Part shown: positions 39,401 to 49,035 of the stretch, one piece after another
How positions within the stretch are numbered: the stretch's first letter is position 1
How the letters are laid out: each line of letters opens with the position of its first letter
From: Paraburkholderia sp. ZP32-5
GTDB taxonomy: Bacteria; Pseudomonadota; Gammaproteobacteria; Burkholderiales; Burkholderiaceae
Assembly (NCBI RefSeq): GCF_021390495.1
Contig: NZ_JAJEJP010000002.1
Location: 62,001-126,000 of the forward strand
Length of the DNA: 64,000 nt
Reading direction: 5' to 3'
Program-made: the position numbers and the translations under genes
The notes under the pieces: generated by a model
What the model was told of the DNA's origin: nothing
Database searches by the model: none
Seen by the model: only the letters and a program-made list of their open reading frames with translations

Positions 39401-41572
39401 TCAGCTCACGAGCAGCACCGGCGCGACCGCCGCCGGATCGCTGATGCTCGGACGGCCGTTTTCGACGTGACCGGCAATGCGACGCGAGAAGCTTGCATCG
39501 TCGCTGCTGGTCACCGTCAGGTCGTACCAGTGATGGCTCGACGCGAGCACCCAGGCTTCCTCGATCGGCAAGCCAGCCGGCACGAGCACCGGGCGCGCGT
39601 GCGCGCCGTACGCGTTGTCGATCACGTTCAGACGCGCAATGCCGCCGCCGCTGTTGGTGAACTTCAGGAACACGTTGCCGTTCGCGACGTCGTATTGCAC
39701 CGTCACTTCGGGCTGCGCCGGCTTATTGAGGATGCCACCGAGGATGCCGCCGAGCAGACCGCCGCCGTGCGGGTTCTGCGCATGCACCTGAGCGTTGCCC
39801 GCGAACTTGCGCACGAAGCCGTTCGGGCCGAACACTTCGAACGAGTACACGCCGTTGGTCGACGTCAGATCGAACGTTTCGCTGAGCGATTTGCCCGCTT
39901 CGACCGTATAGCGCCACGGACCGTCGGTGCGATTCGATGCGTACACATAGAAGTGCGCGCCCTGCTCGCCGGTGTTGCCGAACGTGATCTCGAACGTGTT
40001 CTTGCTCGCGTTCGCCGAGCCGTTCACGTGCAGTTCGTACGGCAACGCACGCGCGAAACGGATGCCCGGTTCCTGCGCATCGACCGCGCCCAGCGTCGTC
40101 GGCACGGTCGGCTTCGGCTGCGTCGCGCACTGGTTGTCGGCCATGCTCATGTAGTTGCTCGTGTCCGGCAGCGACGGCATCTTCGAATCCGGCGTGCGGA
40201 AATCGAATGCGGTGGTCAGGTCGCCGCACACCGCGCGACGCCATGCGGTGATGTTCGGCTCCTGTACGCCGAAACGCGCTTCGATGAAGCGGATCACCGA
40301 CGTGTGATCGAACACCTGCGAGCAGACGAAGCCGCCCTTGGTCCACGGCGACACGATCGTCATCGGCACGCGCGGTCCGAGGCCGTACGGCAGACCGTCG
40401 GCGGTGTAGCTGCCGCCGCGCAGCGGATTGACGACGTTGTGGATTTCGCCGTCGACGCTCACCGTCGACGCGCCTTGCGCGGCCGTCGTCGCCGGTTGCG
40501 GCGGCACGAGGTGATCGAAGAAGCCGTCGTTCTCGTCGTACATGATGAAGAGCACGGTCTTGCTCCACACCTCGGGATTCGACGTCAGCGCATCGAGAAT
40601 CTGCGACGTGTATTCGGCACCATAGGCCGGCGTGTAGCTCGGGTGCTCCGAGTACGCGGCCGGCGGGCACAGCCACGACACCTGCGGCAACTGGTTCGCG
40701 AGCACGTCGGCCTTCAGGTCGTCGATCGTACGCACGGTTTGCGCGCGCTGATAGAGCGCCGAGCCCGGCTCCGCGTTGATGAAGTTCGTGAAGTTCTGCA
40801 GGATGTTGGTGCCGTAGTTGCCGTTCAACGGATCGTTGCCCGTCAGGCCCTGCTGATAGATCTGCCACGAAATGCCGGCGGCTTGCAGGCGTTCCGGATA
40901 GGTCGTCCACGACAGCAACTGGTACTTCGGCGGCTTGTCGCCGTCGACGAAATCGTTGTTGTCGAGCAGCGGTCCGCCCATCGTGCCGGTCGGATCGACC
41001 ATGCCCGTCATCAGATACGCGCGGTTCGGGTGGGTCGGGCCGGGCATCGAGCAGAAGTATGCGTCGCACACGGTGAACGCATCGGCCAGCGCGTAGTGGA
41101 ACGGGATGTCGCTACGCAGGTGGTAGCCCATCGTCATGTCCGTCTTGTACTGCGGCCACTGGTTGTACGCGCCGTTGTTGATCGCGTAATGCGTCGGGTA
41201 CCAGTTGTGATCGAGATCGCCGAGGCACTGCGCGCTCGTCGTCTGCGTGTTCAGATGGAACGGCAGCACCGGCTTGGTCGGATCTTCCTTCGACGGCTGA
41301 TACCAGACCGGCTGCTGGCCGCCCGGCAGCGGAATCGGGAAGCGGTCGTTATAGCCGCGCACGCCGCGCAGATGACCGAAGTAGTGATCGAACGAACGGT
41401 TCTCCTGCATGAACACGACGATGTGCTCGACATCGCGGATCGTGCCCGTGCGCGAGGACGCGGGGATCGCGAGTGCGTTGCGGATCGACTCGGGCAGTGC
41501 GGTCAACGCGGCGGCGGCGCCCGCGGATGAAGCCACGGTCTGCAGGAAACGGCGACGGCTATTTGAAGTCAT
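39401..41572 (-). CDS. Phospholipase C, phosphocholine-type (acid phosphatase superfamily)
   Basis: Exported hydrolase of 723 residues. The N-terminus SRRRFLQTVASSAGAAAA is a twin-arginine signal, so it is probably folded before export. The catalytic domain starts IEHIVVFMQENRSFDHYFGHLRGVRGYNDR, where the ENRSFDHYFG motif carries the nucleophile region of this family, and continues with GLGPRVPMTIVSPWTKGGFV and IRFIEARFGVQ. The C-terminal region (about 500-720) contains two repeat domains of the kind (DUF756) found in Burkholderia and Pseudomonas PLC-N/H. It cleaves phosphatidylcholine or sphingomyelin. The ATG has AAGGTGA seven bases upstream. A lipoprotein gene lies upstream on the same strand. 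Confidence 0.9.
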   Translation of the reverse strand: MTSNSRRRFLQTVASSAGAAAALTALPESIRNALAIPASSRTGTIRDVEHIVVFMQENRSFDHYFGHLRGVRGYNDRFPIPLPGGQQPVWYQPSKEDPTKPVLPFHLNTQTTSAQCLGDLDHNWYPTHYAINNGAYNQWPQYKTDMTMGYHLRSDIPFHYALADAFTVCDAYFCSMPGPTHPNRAYLMTGMVDPTGTMGGPLLDNNDFVDGDKPPKYQLLSWTTYPERLQAAGISWQIYQQGLTGNDPLNGNYGTNILQNFTNFINAEPGSALYQRAQTVRTIDDLKADVLANQLPQVSWLCPPAAYSEHPSYTPAYGAEYTSQILDALTSNPEVWSKTVLFIMYDENDGFFDHLVPPQPATTAAQGASTVSVDGEIHNVVNPLRGGSYTADGLPYGLGPRVPMTIVSPWTKGGFVCSQVFDHTSVIRFIEARFGVQEPNITAWRRAVCGDLTTAFDFRTPDSKMPSLPDTSNYMSMADNQCATQPKPTVPTTLGAVDAQEPGIRFARALPYELHVNGSANASKNTFEITFGNTGEQGAHFYVYASNRTDGPWRYTVEAGKSLSETFDLTSTNGVYSFEVFGPNGFVRKFAGNAQVHAQNPHGGGLLGGILGGILNKPAQPEVTVQYDVANGNVFLKFTNSGGGIARLNVIDNAYGAHARPVLVPAGLPIEEAWVLASSHHWYDLTVTSSDDASFSRRIAGHVENGRPSISDPAAVAPVLLVS

Positions 41573-41662
41573 CGAATATCACCTTCTGCGTAAGGGAAGA
41601 ATAGCGCGCCACGCGCGCGCCGGGGGAGTCGGACTCGTTGTCGAGTCCTGTATCGTTACTGG

Positions 41663-42082
41663 TTAATTGCTCACGCTGTCGCCGGGTGCGTAACGCATCA
41701 CCGGTGCGATCTGCTGGTTGTCGGCCGCGAGATTGGCCTGCATGTTTTCCGCGATCGGATCGGACGCGGCGGTCGCGCTGTTTGCTGCGCTGTTAGCCGC
41801 GTCGGTGGTCGCGTTGTTCGCGTTGTTGATCGTGTTGTTCGTGGAGCCGCTGACCGCCGGTGCCGGAGCACCGGGCATCGCGGTGGTGGCTATCGAAGGC
41901 ACCAGTGCCGGTGAGGTCGACGTCGCCGCGGGTTGCGCGCTGTCGTTGGCGGCGGCATCCGTTGCCGGGTTCGTCGTTGCAGCCGTGTTCGCGGAAGATC
42001 CGTCGTCCGCGCCACAACCGTTCAACGCTAACGTTGCAACTGCAAGCAGTGCTGCACTCGCCATGAGTCTCGTTTTTCTCAT
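41663..42082 (-). CDS. Lipoprotein, Ala/Thr/Asn-rich
   Basis: Lipoprotein of 139 residues. The signal peptide MRKTRLMASAALLAVATLALNGC carries a lipobox with the acylated Cys at 23. The rest is low-complexity (AANDSAQPAATSTSP, NNTINNANNATTDAANSAANSA) with no recognisable fold. The chosen ATG at 42082 gives a standard lipoprotein N-terminus; an upstream TTG at 42130 would add 16 residues. It may sit in the same transcript as the phospholipase C gene 90 bases downstream. Function unknown. Confidence 0.75.
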   Translation of the reverse strand: MRKTRLMASAALLAVATLALNGCGADDGSSANTAATTNPATDAAANDSAQPAATSTSPALVPSIATTAMPGAPAPAVSGSTNNTINNANNATTDAANSAANSATAASDPIAENMQANLAADNQQIAPVMRYAPGDSVSN

Positions 42083-42277
42083 GTCCGCATCCGGTTCGGT
42101 GAAGGCGGATGCAGTCTCTAATTCTTTCAAGAAATTTATGTGAAACGTTTGCGAGCGGCATAACTTTCGCCAATTCGTCGGTTTATCGAAAGAAAACGGA
42201 AAGTGGCGAGAAGGACAATAGACACGGTATCGCCATCTATGACATCTGCGTTATGGTCTTGTGCATGACGTATTGGC

Positions 42278-44275
42278 ATGGACATGAATCACATGACACG
42301 CATCGATTCACCGTTCGAGCTTGCACGGCTCGAAGACGAATGGCTGGAACCGGACGGCTTCGGTGGCTTTGCGTCGGGCACGGTCGGCATCGCGCGCACG
42401 CGCCGTTATCACGCGTTGCTGCTTGCCGCCACGCGCGCGCCGGGTGGGCGAATGGTGCTCGTCAACGGCATCGAGGCGTGGCTCGAAGCAGGTGGGCAGC
42501 ACTATCCATTGACGATGCAACGCTATGGGCCGGATGTGATCTATCCGGATCTGCGCGACAGTTTCGTCGGCTTCGATACCTCGCCATGGCCGACGTGGCG
42601 CGTGCGGGTCGATGCACGGACGGTGGTCGTCGCCGAGGTGTTCGTCAGCAAGCCGACAGGCGAAACGGTGTTGCGCTGGCGGCTCGAAGGCGGCGATCTC
42701 GATGCGCCGGTGCTGAAGGTCAGGCCGCTGCTATCGGGACGCGATTACCACGCGCTGCATCACGAGAATCCCGCCTTCAACTTCAACGCGCGGACAAGTG
42801 ACGATCAGTCGTGCGTGAACTGGCAACCGTATGGCGGCCTGCCGGTCATTCATGCGGCGACCAATGGCACATATACGCACGCACCTGACTGGTATCGCAA
42901 CTTCTACTACACGCGCGAGCAGGAGCGTGGTCTCGACTGCAATGAAGATCTCGCGACGCCTGGGGTGTTCAGCTTCGATCTCGCTCGCGGCGATGCGGTG
43001 ATGATCCTGAGCGCTTCGCCAGCGGACGCAACGACAACGGCAACAGCAAACCAGAACGCCCCAACCGATGCCGCCACACACGCAGCGAACCTCGCGCGCA
43101 CCGAGCGGCAGCGCCGCGCCGCGCTCGGCTCGCGCCTGCAACGCTCGGCCGATGCCTATGTGGTCACGCGCAACGAAGGCCGCACGATACTCGCGGGTTT
43201 CCCATGGTTCACCGATTGGGGCCGCGACACCTTCATCGCGATGCGCGGTCTGCTGATCGCGGCGAACCGTCGCGACGACGCCGAAGCGATCCTGCTCGAA
43301 TGGTCGGGCACGCTATCCGACGGCATGCTGCCGAATCGCTTCCCTGATTACGGCGATGCGCCCGAATACAACTCCGTCGATGCATCGTTATGGTTCATCG
43401 TCGCGTTGCACGACTATCTGGCGACACCGCACGCAAGCGCAGCCACGCGCGCGCACTTGCAGCAGGCCGCCGAAGCGATTCTCACCGGCTATACCAACGG
43501 CACGCGTTTCAACATCGGCGCTTGCGCCGAAGACGGCCTGCTGCGCGCCGGCATCCCCGGTGTGCAACTTACATGGATGGACGCGAAAGTCGGCGACTGG
43601 GTGGTCACGCCGCGCATCGGCAAGCCGGTCGAAGTGCAGGCGCTGTGGATCAACGCACTGCGGATCGCGTCGGCATGGAATCCGCAGTGGCGTCAGCAGG
43701 CGGAGCGCGCGACGCTCGCGTTTCGTCAGCGCTTCATCGATCCGCTCACGCAGACGCTGTTCGATAACGTCGACGTCGACCATGCGCCGGGCACCGTCGA
43801 TCGCACGATCCGGCCGAACCAGATCTTCGCTGTCGGCGGCCTGCCGTTTCCGCTGCTCGAAGGCGATGCGGCGCGCGCGGTACTCGGCCAGGTCGAAGCG
43901 CAATTGCTGACGCCGCTGGGCTTGCGTTCGCTCGCGCCGTCCGATCCCGCTTATCGCGGCCATTACGGCGGCTCGCCGTCCGCACGCGATGGCGCCTATC
44001 ATCAAGGCACGGTGTGGTTGTGGCTGATCGGTCCGTTCATCGAAGCGTGGCTGCGCACGTATGGCGCGACTACTGAAAACCGCGTGCAGGCGAGAGCGCG
44101 TTTTCTTGATCCGCTGTATGCGCATCTCGATCGCACGGGGCTCGACCACCTGTCTGAAATCGCCGATGGCGATGCGCCGCATGCGCCCGCGGGCACGCCG
44201 TTTCAGGCATGGTCGCTCGGCGAGCTGCTGCGCATCGAAAGCCTGCTAGCCCAATTCGAGCGCGACAGCACGTAA
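42278..44275 (+). CDS. Glycogen debranching enzyme (amylo-alpha-1,6-glucosidase, GH133)
   Basis: Cytoplasmic enzyme of 665 residues. An N-terminal bacterial/archaeal GDE domain (PF12439) with LARLEDEWLEPDGFGGFASGTVGIARTRRYHALLLA covers about 10-270, and the (alpha/alpha)6 GH133 catalytic barrel follows (FPWFTDWGRDTFIAMRG, FPDYGDAPEYNSVDASLWF, TWMDAKVGDW, HYGGSPSARDGAYHQGTVWLWLIGP). These match the conserved acidic-residue motifs of amylo-alpha-1,6-glucosidase. It removes alpha-1,6 branches from glycogen. It lies 50 bases upstream of a GH63-like glucosidase gene, with which it may form an operon. Confidence 0.9.
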   Translation: MDMNHMTRIDSPFELARLEDEWLEPDGFGGFASGTVGIARTRRYHALLLAATRAPGGRMVLVNGIEAWLEAGGQHYPLTMQRYGPDVIYPDLRDSFVGFDTSPWPTWRVRVDARTVVVAEVFVSKPTGETVLRWRLEGGDLDAPVLKVRPLLSGRDYHALHHENPAFNFNARTSDDQSCVNWQPYGGLPVIHAATNGTYTHAPDWYRNFYYTREQERGLDCNEDLATPGVFSFDLARGDAVMILSASPADATTTATANQNAPTDAATHAANLARTERQRRAALGSRLQRSADAYVVTRNEGRTILAGFPWFTDWGRDTFIAMRGLLIAANRRDDAEAILLEWSGTLSDGMLPNRFPDYGDAPEYNSVDASLWFIVALHDYLATPHASAATRAHLQQAAEAILTGYTNGTRFNIGACAEDGLLRAGIPGVQLTWMDAKVGDWVVTPRIGKPVEVQALWINALRIASAWNPQWRQQAERATLAFRQRFIDPLTQTLFDNVDVDHAPGTVDRTIRPNQIFAVGGLPFPLLEGDAARAVLGQVEAQLLTPLGLRSLAPSDPAYRGHYGGSPSARDGAYHQGTVWLWLIGPFIEAWLRTYGATTENRVQARARFLDPLYAHLDRTGLDHLSEIADGDAPHAPAGTPFQAWSLGELLRIESLLAQFERDST

Positions 44276-44325
44276 ACCGCGCTACGATGTGGGTCCCACC
44301 GCAAGCCTGTTGCAAGGACTCAGTC

Positions 44326-47136
44326 ATGCCACCGCTGCGCGCTGCCAATCTGCTTGCCACCGTCGAAGGCTCCCGGCTGCATTCGGGCGATTGTGCCCAC
44401 TGGCAGCGCTGGGGTCCGTATCTGAGCGAGCGCCAGTGGGGCACGGTGCGCGAGGACTACAGCCCGAACGGCACCGCGTGGGATTCCTTTCCACACGACC
44501 ATGCGCGCAGCCGCGCGTACCGCTGGGGCGAAGACGGCATCGCCGGTTTCGGCGACGACCGGCTTAGCTGGTGCGTATCGCTCGCGCTGTGGAATCGCAA
44601 GGACCCGATCCTCAAGGAGCGCCTGTTCGGCCTCACCAACTCGCAGGGCAATCACGGCGAGGATGTGAAGGAGCTGTACTTCTATCTCGACGGCACGCCG
44701 ACGCATTCGTACATGCGCATGCTGTACAAGTACCCGCACGCGGCGTATCCATACGAAGATTTGATCGACGAGAACGCGCGCCGTGGCGGCGAGATGCCGG
44801 AGTACGAGATTCTCGATACCGGCGTGTTCGACGATCTGCGCTATTTCGATGTGCAGGTCGAATACGCGAAGCACACGCCCAATGACATCGTGATGCGCGT
44901 GACGATCGAAAATCGCGCGGACGAAGCCGCGTCGCTCGATGTGCTGCCGCAAATCTGGGCGCGCAATTCGTGGTCGTGGAGAGAGAACAAGGACAAGCCG
45001 AAGCTGACGCTCGGCACCGATCATGATGGTGCGGTTCATCTGGTCGGCCATCATCATGTACACGAGCCGATTATCGTGACCGCGTGGTCGCACGATGCGC
45101 CGCTCACGTGGCTGTTCTGCGAAAACGACACCAACGTGAAGCGGCTATTCAATACGGACAGCGCGGGTCCGTTCAAGGACGGCTTCAACGACTATCTGAT
45201 TCACGGCGACGAGAACGCGATTCGCCGCGACACGGGCACCAAGGCCGGCGCGCACGCGGCACTCGAATTTGGCCCGCATGGCCGCGCGGTCTTGTATCTG
45301 CGCTGGCGCTCGCAAGCCGATACCGACGACGCATCGTTCGACGCCGACGCCGTGATCGCGCGCCGCCTCGCCGAGGCCGACGAATTCTATGGCGCGTTGC
45401 AACACGAGATCGTCGATCCGGACGCGCGCCTCGTGCAGCGTCAGGCGCTGGCCGGCATGCTGTGGTCGAAGCAGTACTACCAGTACGACGTGCAGCGCTG
45501 GCTCGACGGCGATCCATTGCAGCCGCCTCCGCCGCCGGAGCGCAAGCGCGGCCGCAACGTCGACTGGCGGCATCTGTGCAATGCGGACATCGTGTCGATG
45601 CCGGACAAGTGGGAGTACCCGTGGTACGCGTCGTGGGACCTCGCGTTTCATGCGGCGGCGTTCGCGCTGATCGATCCCGCGTTCGCGAAGAAGCAGTTGC
45701 TGTTGCTGGTGAAGGATCGCTATCAGCATCCGAACGGTCAATTGCCCGCGTACGAATGGGCGCTCGGCGACGCGAATCCGCCCGTGCATGCGTGGGCCGC
45801 GTGGCGCGTGTACGAGATCGATCGCGCGCTGACCGGCAAGGCGGATCGCGATTTTCTCGAACTCGTTTTTCACAAGCTGCTGCTGAATTTCTCGTGGTGG
45901 GTCAATCGCAAGGACGCGGACGGCCACAATATTTTCCAGGGCGGCTTTCTCGGGCTCGACAACGTCGGCATCTTCGATCGCTCGTCGCCGCTGCCGACCG
46001 GCGGCCATATCGACCAGGCCGACGGCACCGCGTGGATGGCCGCCTATGCGCTGGACCTGATGCGCATCGCGCTCGAACTCGCGTATGCAAACCATGTGTT
46101 CGTCGATATCGGCGTGAAGTTCTTTGAGCACTTCCTGTATATCGCGGAAGCCGTCAGTTGCGACGATGGCTGCGATACCGGCTTGTGGGACAGCGAGGAC
46201 GAGTTCTTCTATGACAAGCTGCGCTTGCCCGACGGCAGCAATTTCCCGATGCGCGTGCGTTCGATCGTTGGACTGATTCCGCTGTTCGCGGTACATGTGC
46301 TCGAAGAACGTCTGCATGGCGGCTTGCCGGGTCTGCGCGAGCGGCTCGTATGGTTCCTCGAACATCGGCCCGATCTCGCTAAGCTCGTATCGCGCTGGAA
46401 CGAACCGGGCAAGGGCAATGCGTTGCTGCTGTCGCTGCTGCGCGGGCATCGGATGAAAGCGTTGCTGCGGCGCACGCTCGACGAAAGCGAGTTTCTCTCC
46501 GATCATGGCGTGCGTGCGCTGTCGCGCTACCATCGCGATCACCCGTTCGTGTTCAATCACAACGGCAACAGCTTCTGCGTTAAATACCTGCCGGCCGAAT
46601 CGGACACGCGCGTGTTCGGCGGCAATTCGAACTGGCGCGGCCCGGTGTGGATGCCGGTCAACTATCTGCTGATCGAATCGCTGTATGAATTTCACCGCTA
46701 CTACGGCGAGGATTTTCGCGTCGAGTATCCGACCGGTTCCGGGCAGAAGTTCTCGCTGTGCGAAATCGCCGACGAACTCGCGCGCCGGGCAACTACGCTG
46801 TTCCTGAAGAACAGCGACGGCGAGCGGCCGGTCATGGGCGCGTATCCGCTATTGCAGGCGGACCCGTGTTCGCAGGATCTGATTCTGTTTCACGAGTATT
46901 TCCACGGCGACAACGGCCGGGGCGTAGGGGCTTCGCATCAGACCGGCTGGACCGGGCTGGTTGCGTTGCTGTTGCAGCCGCGTGCGATGGCGGCATCGGG
47001 TAACGTGCCGCTGGCGGGCGAGCCGGCCGCGCGCGCGCCGATTCCAGCCGGGCCGGTGGTGACGCCTGCTGTGGCGCCTACGCCGGAGTGCGAACCCGCG
47101 CAGTCAATCGCGGTTGCGACTGCAACGACGAAGTAA
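44326..47136 (+). CDS. GH63-like glucosidase (MGH1-type glycoside hydrolase)
   Basis: Large cytoplasmic protein of 936 residues. The N-terminal beta-rich region contains WQRWGPYLSERQWGTVREDYSPNGTAWDSFPHDHARSRAYRWGEDGI, and a C-terminal (alpha/alpha)-barrel holds KWEYPWYASWDLAFHAAAFALIDP, WVNRKDADGHNIFQGGFLGLDNVGIFDRSSPLPTGG and NSNWRGPVWMPVNYLLIESL, the region with the catalytic acids in GH63-type proteins. This type acts on alpha-glucosides such as oligosaccharide or glucosylglycerate-like substrates. The ATG at 44326 has CAAGGA eight bases upstream. With the debranching enzyme and zwf it suggests a glucose-release module. Confidence 0.85.
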   Translation: MPPLRAANLLATVEGSRLHSGDCAHWQRWGPYLSERQWGTVREDYSPNGTAWDSFPHDHARSRAYRWGEDGIAGFGDDRLSWCVSLALWNRKDPILKERLFGLTNSQGNHGEDVKELYFYLDGTPTHSYMRMLYKYPHAAYPYEDLIDENARRGGEMPEYEILDTGVFDDLRYFDVQVEYAKHTPNDIVMRVTIENRADEAASLDVLPQIWARNSWSWRENKDKPKLTLGTDHDGAVHLVGHHHVHEPIIVTAWSHDAPLTWLFCENDTNVKRLFNTDSAGPFKDGFNDYLIHGDENAIRRDTGTKAGAHAALEFGPHGRAVLYLRWRSQADTDDASFDADAVIARRLAEADEFYGALQHEIVDPDARLVQRQALAGMLWSKQYYQYDVQRWLDGDPLQPPPPPERKRGRNVDWRHLCNADIVSMPDKWEYPWYASWDLAFHAAAFALIDPAFAKKQLLLLVKDRYQHPNGQLPAYEWALGDANPPVHAWAAWRVYEIDRALTGKADRDFLELVFHKLLLNFSWWVNRKDADGHNIFQGGFLGLDNVGIFDRSSPLPTGGHIDQADGTAWMAAYALDLMRIALELAYANHVFVDIGVKFFEHFLYIAEAVSCDDGCDTGLWDSEDEFFYDKLRLPDGSNFPMRVRSIVGLIPLFAVHVLEERLHGGLPGLRERLVWFLEHRPDLAKLVSRWNEPGKGNALLLSLLRGHRMKALLRRTLDESEFLSDHGVRALSRYHRDHPFVFNHNGNSFCVKYLPAESDTRVFGGNSNWRGPVWMPVNYLLIESLYEFHRYYGEDFRVEYPTGSGQKFSLCEIADELARRATTLFLKNSDGERPVMGAYPLLQADPCSQDLILFHEYFHGDNGRGVGASHQTGWTGLVALLLQPRAMAASGNVPLAGEPAARAPIPAGPVVTPAVAPTPECEPAQSIAVATATTK

Positions 47137-47363
47137 GCGAAATTACTGAAGCAAGCGAAGTAAGCGCACCATGGCCGCGGCTGTGTACTCACAGGCGGCG
47201 CGCTGAGCGGATGCGCGAGATTACATACGGCATACAAGTCGCGTGATCGCGCAGCTTGCATGATCGTGATTGAACTGTGCGGGGCTGTACGCGGTCTTTC
47301 AGGTATCGCTTTTGCGTATCGCCACGTTCATTCCATTGGTTCGTTCAAGCCCAAGTGAATCTC

Positions 47364-48980
47364 ATGTCGACACCCTCCAATTCCTCCGCTTCTTCTTCTC
47401 AATCCGATACGACTGCCGCGCGCAGCTGCAAGATCAGCGCGAGTCCGCACGATGCATTGCCGTCGGCGGCCGGCAAGAAACCGGCGCCGCCTTGCACGCT
47501 CGTGATCTTCGGCGCCGGCGGCGACCTGACCCGGCGCCTGCTGATGCCCGCGCTTTACAACCTCGCGGTCGATGGCCTGCTCGACGACGGCATGAAGATC
47601 ATCGGCGTCAACCATGGCGAACGCGCAACCAGCGAGTGGGTCGAGGATCTGCACACGTCGCTGCAGCAGTTCGCCGCCGACAAGGCCAGCACGTTCCACG
47701 CCGGCAAACTCGACGACAACGCATGGAACTGGGTCGCGCAACGGCTCGAATACATGGCGGGCGAATTCGAATCCGACGATACGTTCGCGCAACTCAAGCA
47801 GAAGCTCGCGCAGCAGCACAGCGGCAACGTGATTTTTTACCTCGCGGTCGGTGCGCGTTTTTTCAAGCCGATTGTCGAACGTCTCGGCAAGACCGGTTTG
47901 CTGAAAGAGGGCGACGAAGCGAACGGCGGCTTCCGTCATCTCGTGATCGAAAAGCCGTTCGGTACCGATGTAACGTCGGCGCGCGATCTGAACGCGCACA
48001 TCCTGACGTACGCGAGCGAGGCGCAGGTCTATCGGATCGATCACTTTCTCGGCAAGGACACCGTGCAGAGCATTCTCGCGGTGCGCTTCGCGAATGCGTT
48101 GTTCGAGCCGATCTGGCGGCGCGAATATATCGACTGCGTGCAGATCACGGCGGCTGAAACGATCGGCGTCGAAGGGCGAGGCAGTTTCTATGAACAGACC
48201 GGCGCGTTTCGCGACATGGTGCCGAACCATCTGTTCCAGTTGCTCGGCATGGTCGCCATGGAGCCACCCAATTCGTTCGATGCCGAAGCGGTGCGCGACA
48301 AGAAAGCCGAACTGTCCGACGCGATCCAGCCGCTGACGCGCCACGATGTCGTGTTCGGCCAGTATGAAAAGGGACCGGCGGGCCCCGGCTATCGCGAGGA
48401 ACCCGACGTCGCGCCCGACAGCACGACCGAAACCTATGCGGCGGCGCGCGTATTCGTCGAGAATTGGCGCTGGGCCGGCGTGCCGTTCTATCTGCGCACC
48501 GGCAAACGGCTCGCGGCGCGCCGCACCGAGATCTCGGTGCAGCTGAAGCCGGTGCCGTTCCGGCTGTTCCGCGATACGCCGGTCGATGCGCTCACACCGA
48601 ACGTGCTGACGCTGCGCATCGATCCCGCGCACGGCACGAGCTTCGACTTCAACGTGAAAATGCCGGGGCCGGTGATGCAGGTCGGCGCGGTGCAGTCGTC
48701 GTTCGACTACAACGACTTCTTTGCCGAGCAGGCGAATGTCGGCTACGAAACGCTGCTGTACGACTGCATGCTCGGCGACGAGACGCTGTTCCAGCGCGCT
48801 GACAGCATCGAGACGAGCTGGTGCTCGGTCGATGAGGTGCTGCATCCGAAGACCGGCGGTCCGATCGAGGTGCATGGGTATGCGGCCGGCAGCGAGGGGC
48901 CGACCCAGGCCGATGCGCTGCTCGCGCGCGACGGCCATGCATGGCGGCCGCTGCAACGCGACGCGGTGGGAAAGAAGTAA
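47364..48980 (+). CDS. zwf: Glucose-6-phosphate 1-dehydrogenase
   Basis: NADP-dependent enzyme of 538 residues that oxidises glucose 6-phosphate to 6-phosphogluconolactone. The coenzyme site is FGAGGDLTRRLLMPALYNL; the substrate motif RIDHFLGKDTVQ carries the catalytic His/Lys; and VIEKPFGTD and RREYIDCVQITAAETIGVEGRGSFY are standard. The start at 47364 gives a 40-residue Ser/Ala-rich N-terminal extension before the first strand, so a later start is possible. It is 227 bases downstream of the GH63-like gene and 55 bases upstream of the ROK kinase gene, in line with a glucose-metabolism operon. Confidence 0.92.
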   Translation: MSTPSNSSASSSQSDTTAARSCKISASPHDALPSAAGKKPAPPCTLVIFGAGGDLTRRLLMPALYNLAVDGLLDDGMKIIGVNHGERATSEWVEDLHTSLQQFAADKASTFHAGKLDDNAWNWVAQRLEYMAGEFESDDTFAQLKQKLAQQHSGNVIFYLAVGARFFKPIVERLGKTGLLKEGDEANGGFRHLVIEKPFGTDVTSARDLNAHILTYASEAQVYRIDHFLGKDTVQSILAVRFANALFEPIWRREYIDCVQITAAETIGVEGRGSFYEQTGAFRDMVPNHLFQLLGMVAMEPPNSFDAEAVRDKKAELSDAIQPLTRHDVVFGQYEKGPAGPGYREEPDVAPDSTTETYAAARVFVENWRWAGVPFYLRTGKRLAARRTEISVQLKPVPFRLFRDTPVDALTPNVLTLRIDPAHGTSFDFNVKMPGPVMQVGAVQSSFDYNDFFAEQANVGYETLLYDCMLGDETLFQRADSIETSWCSVDEVLHPKTGGPIEVHGYAAGSEGPTQADALLARDGHAWRPLQRDAVGKK

Positions 48981-49035
48981 TGCCGGAGCGGTTCAACACG
49001 TGTTTACACTCGCACTTAACGCAACGGGGGATATC

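Noticed and set aside
39467..41530. Long open frame of 687 codons on the plus strand opposite the phospholipase C gene
   Set aside because: It is the antisense shadow of a well-supported gene in high-GC DNA; its product is Arg/Val/His-rich with no domain.
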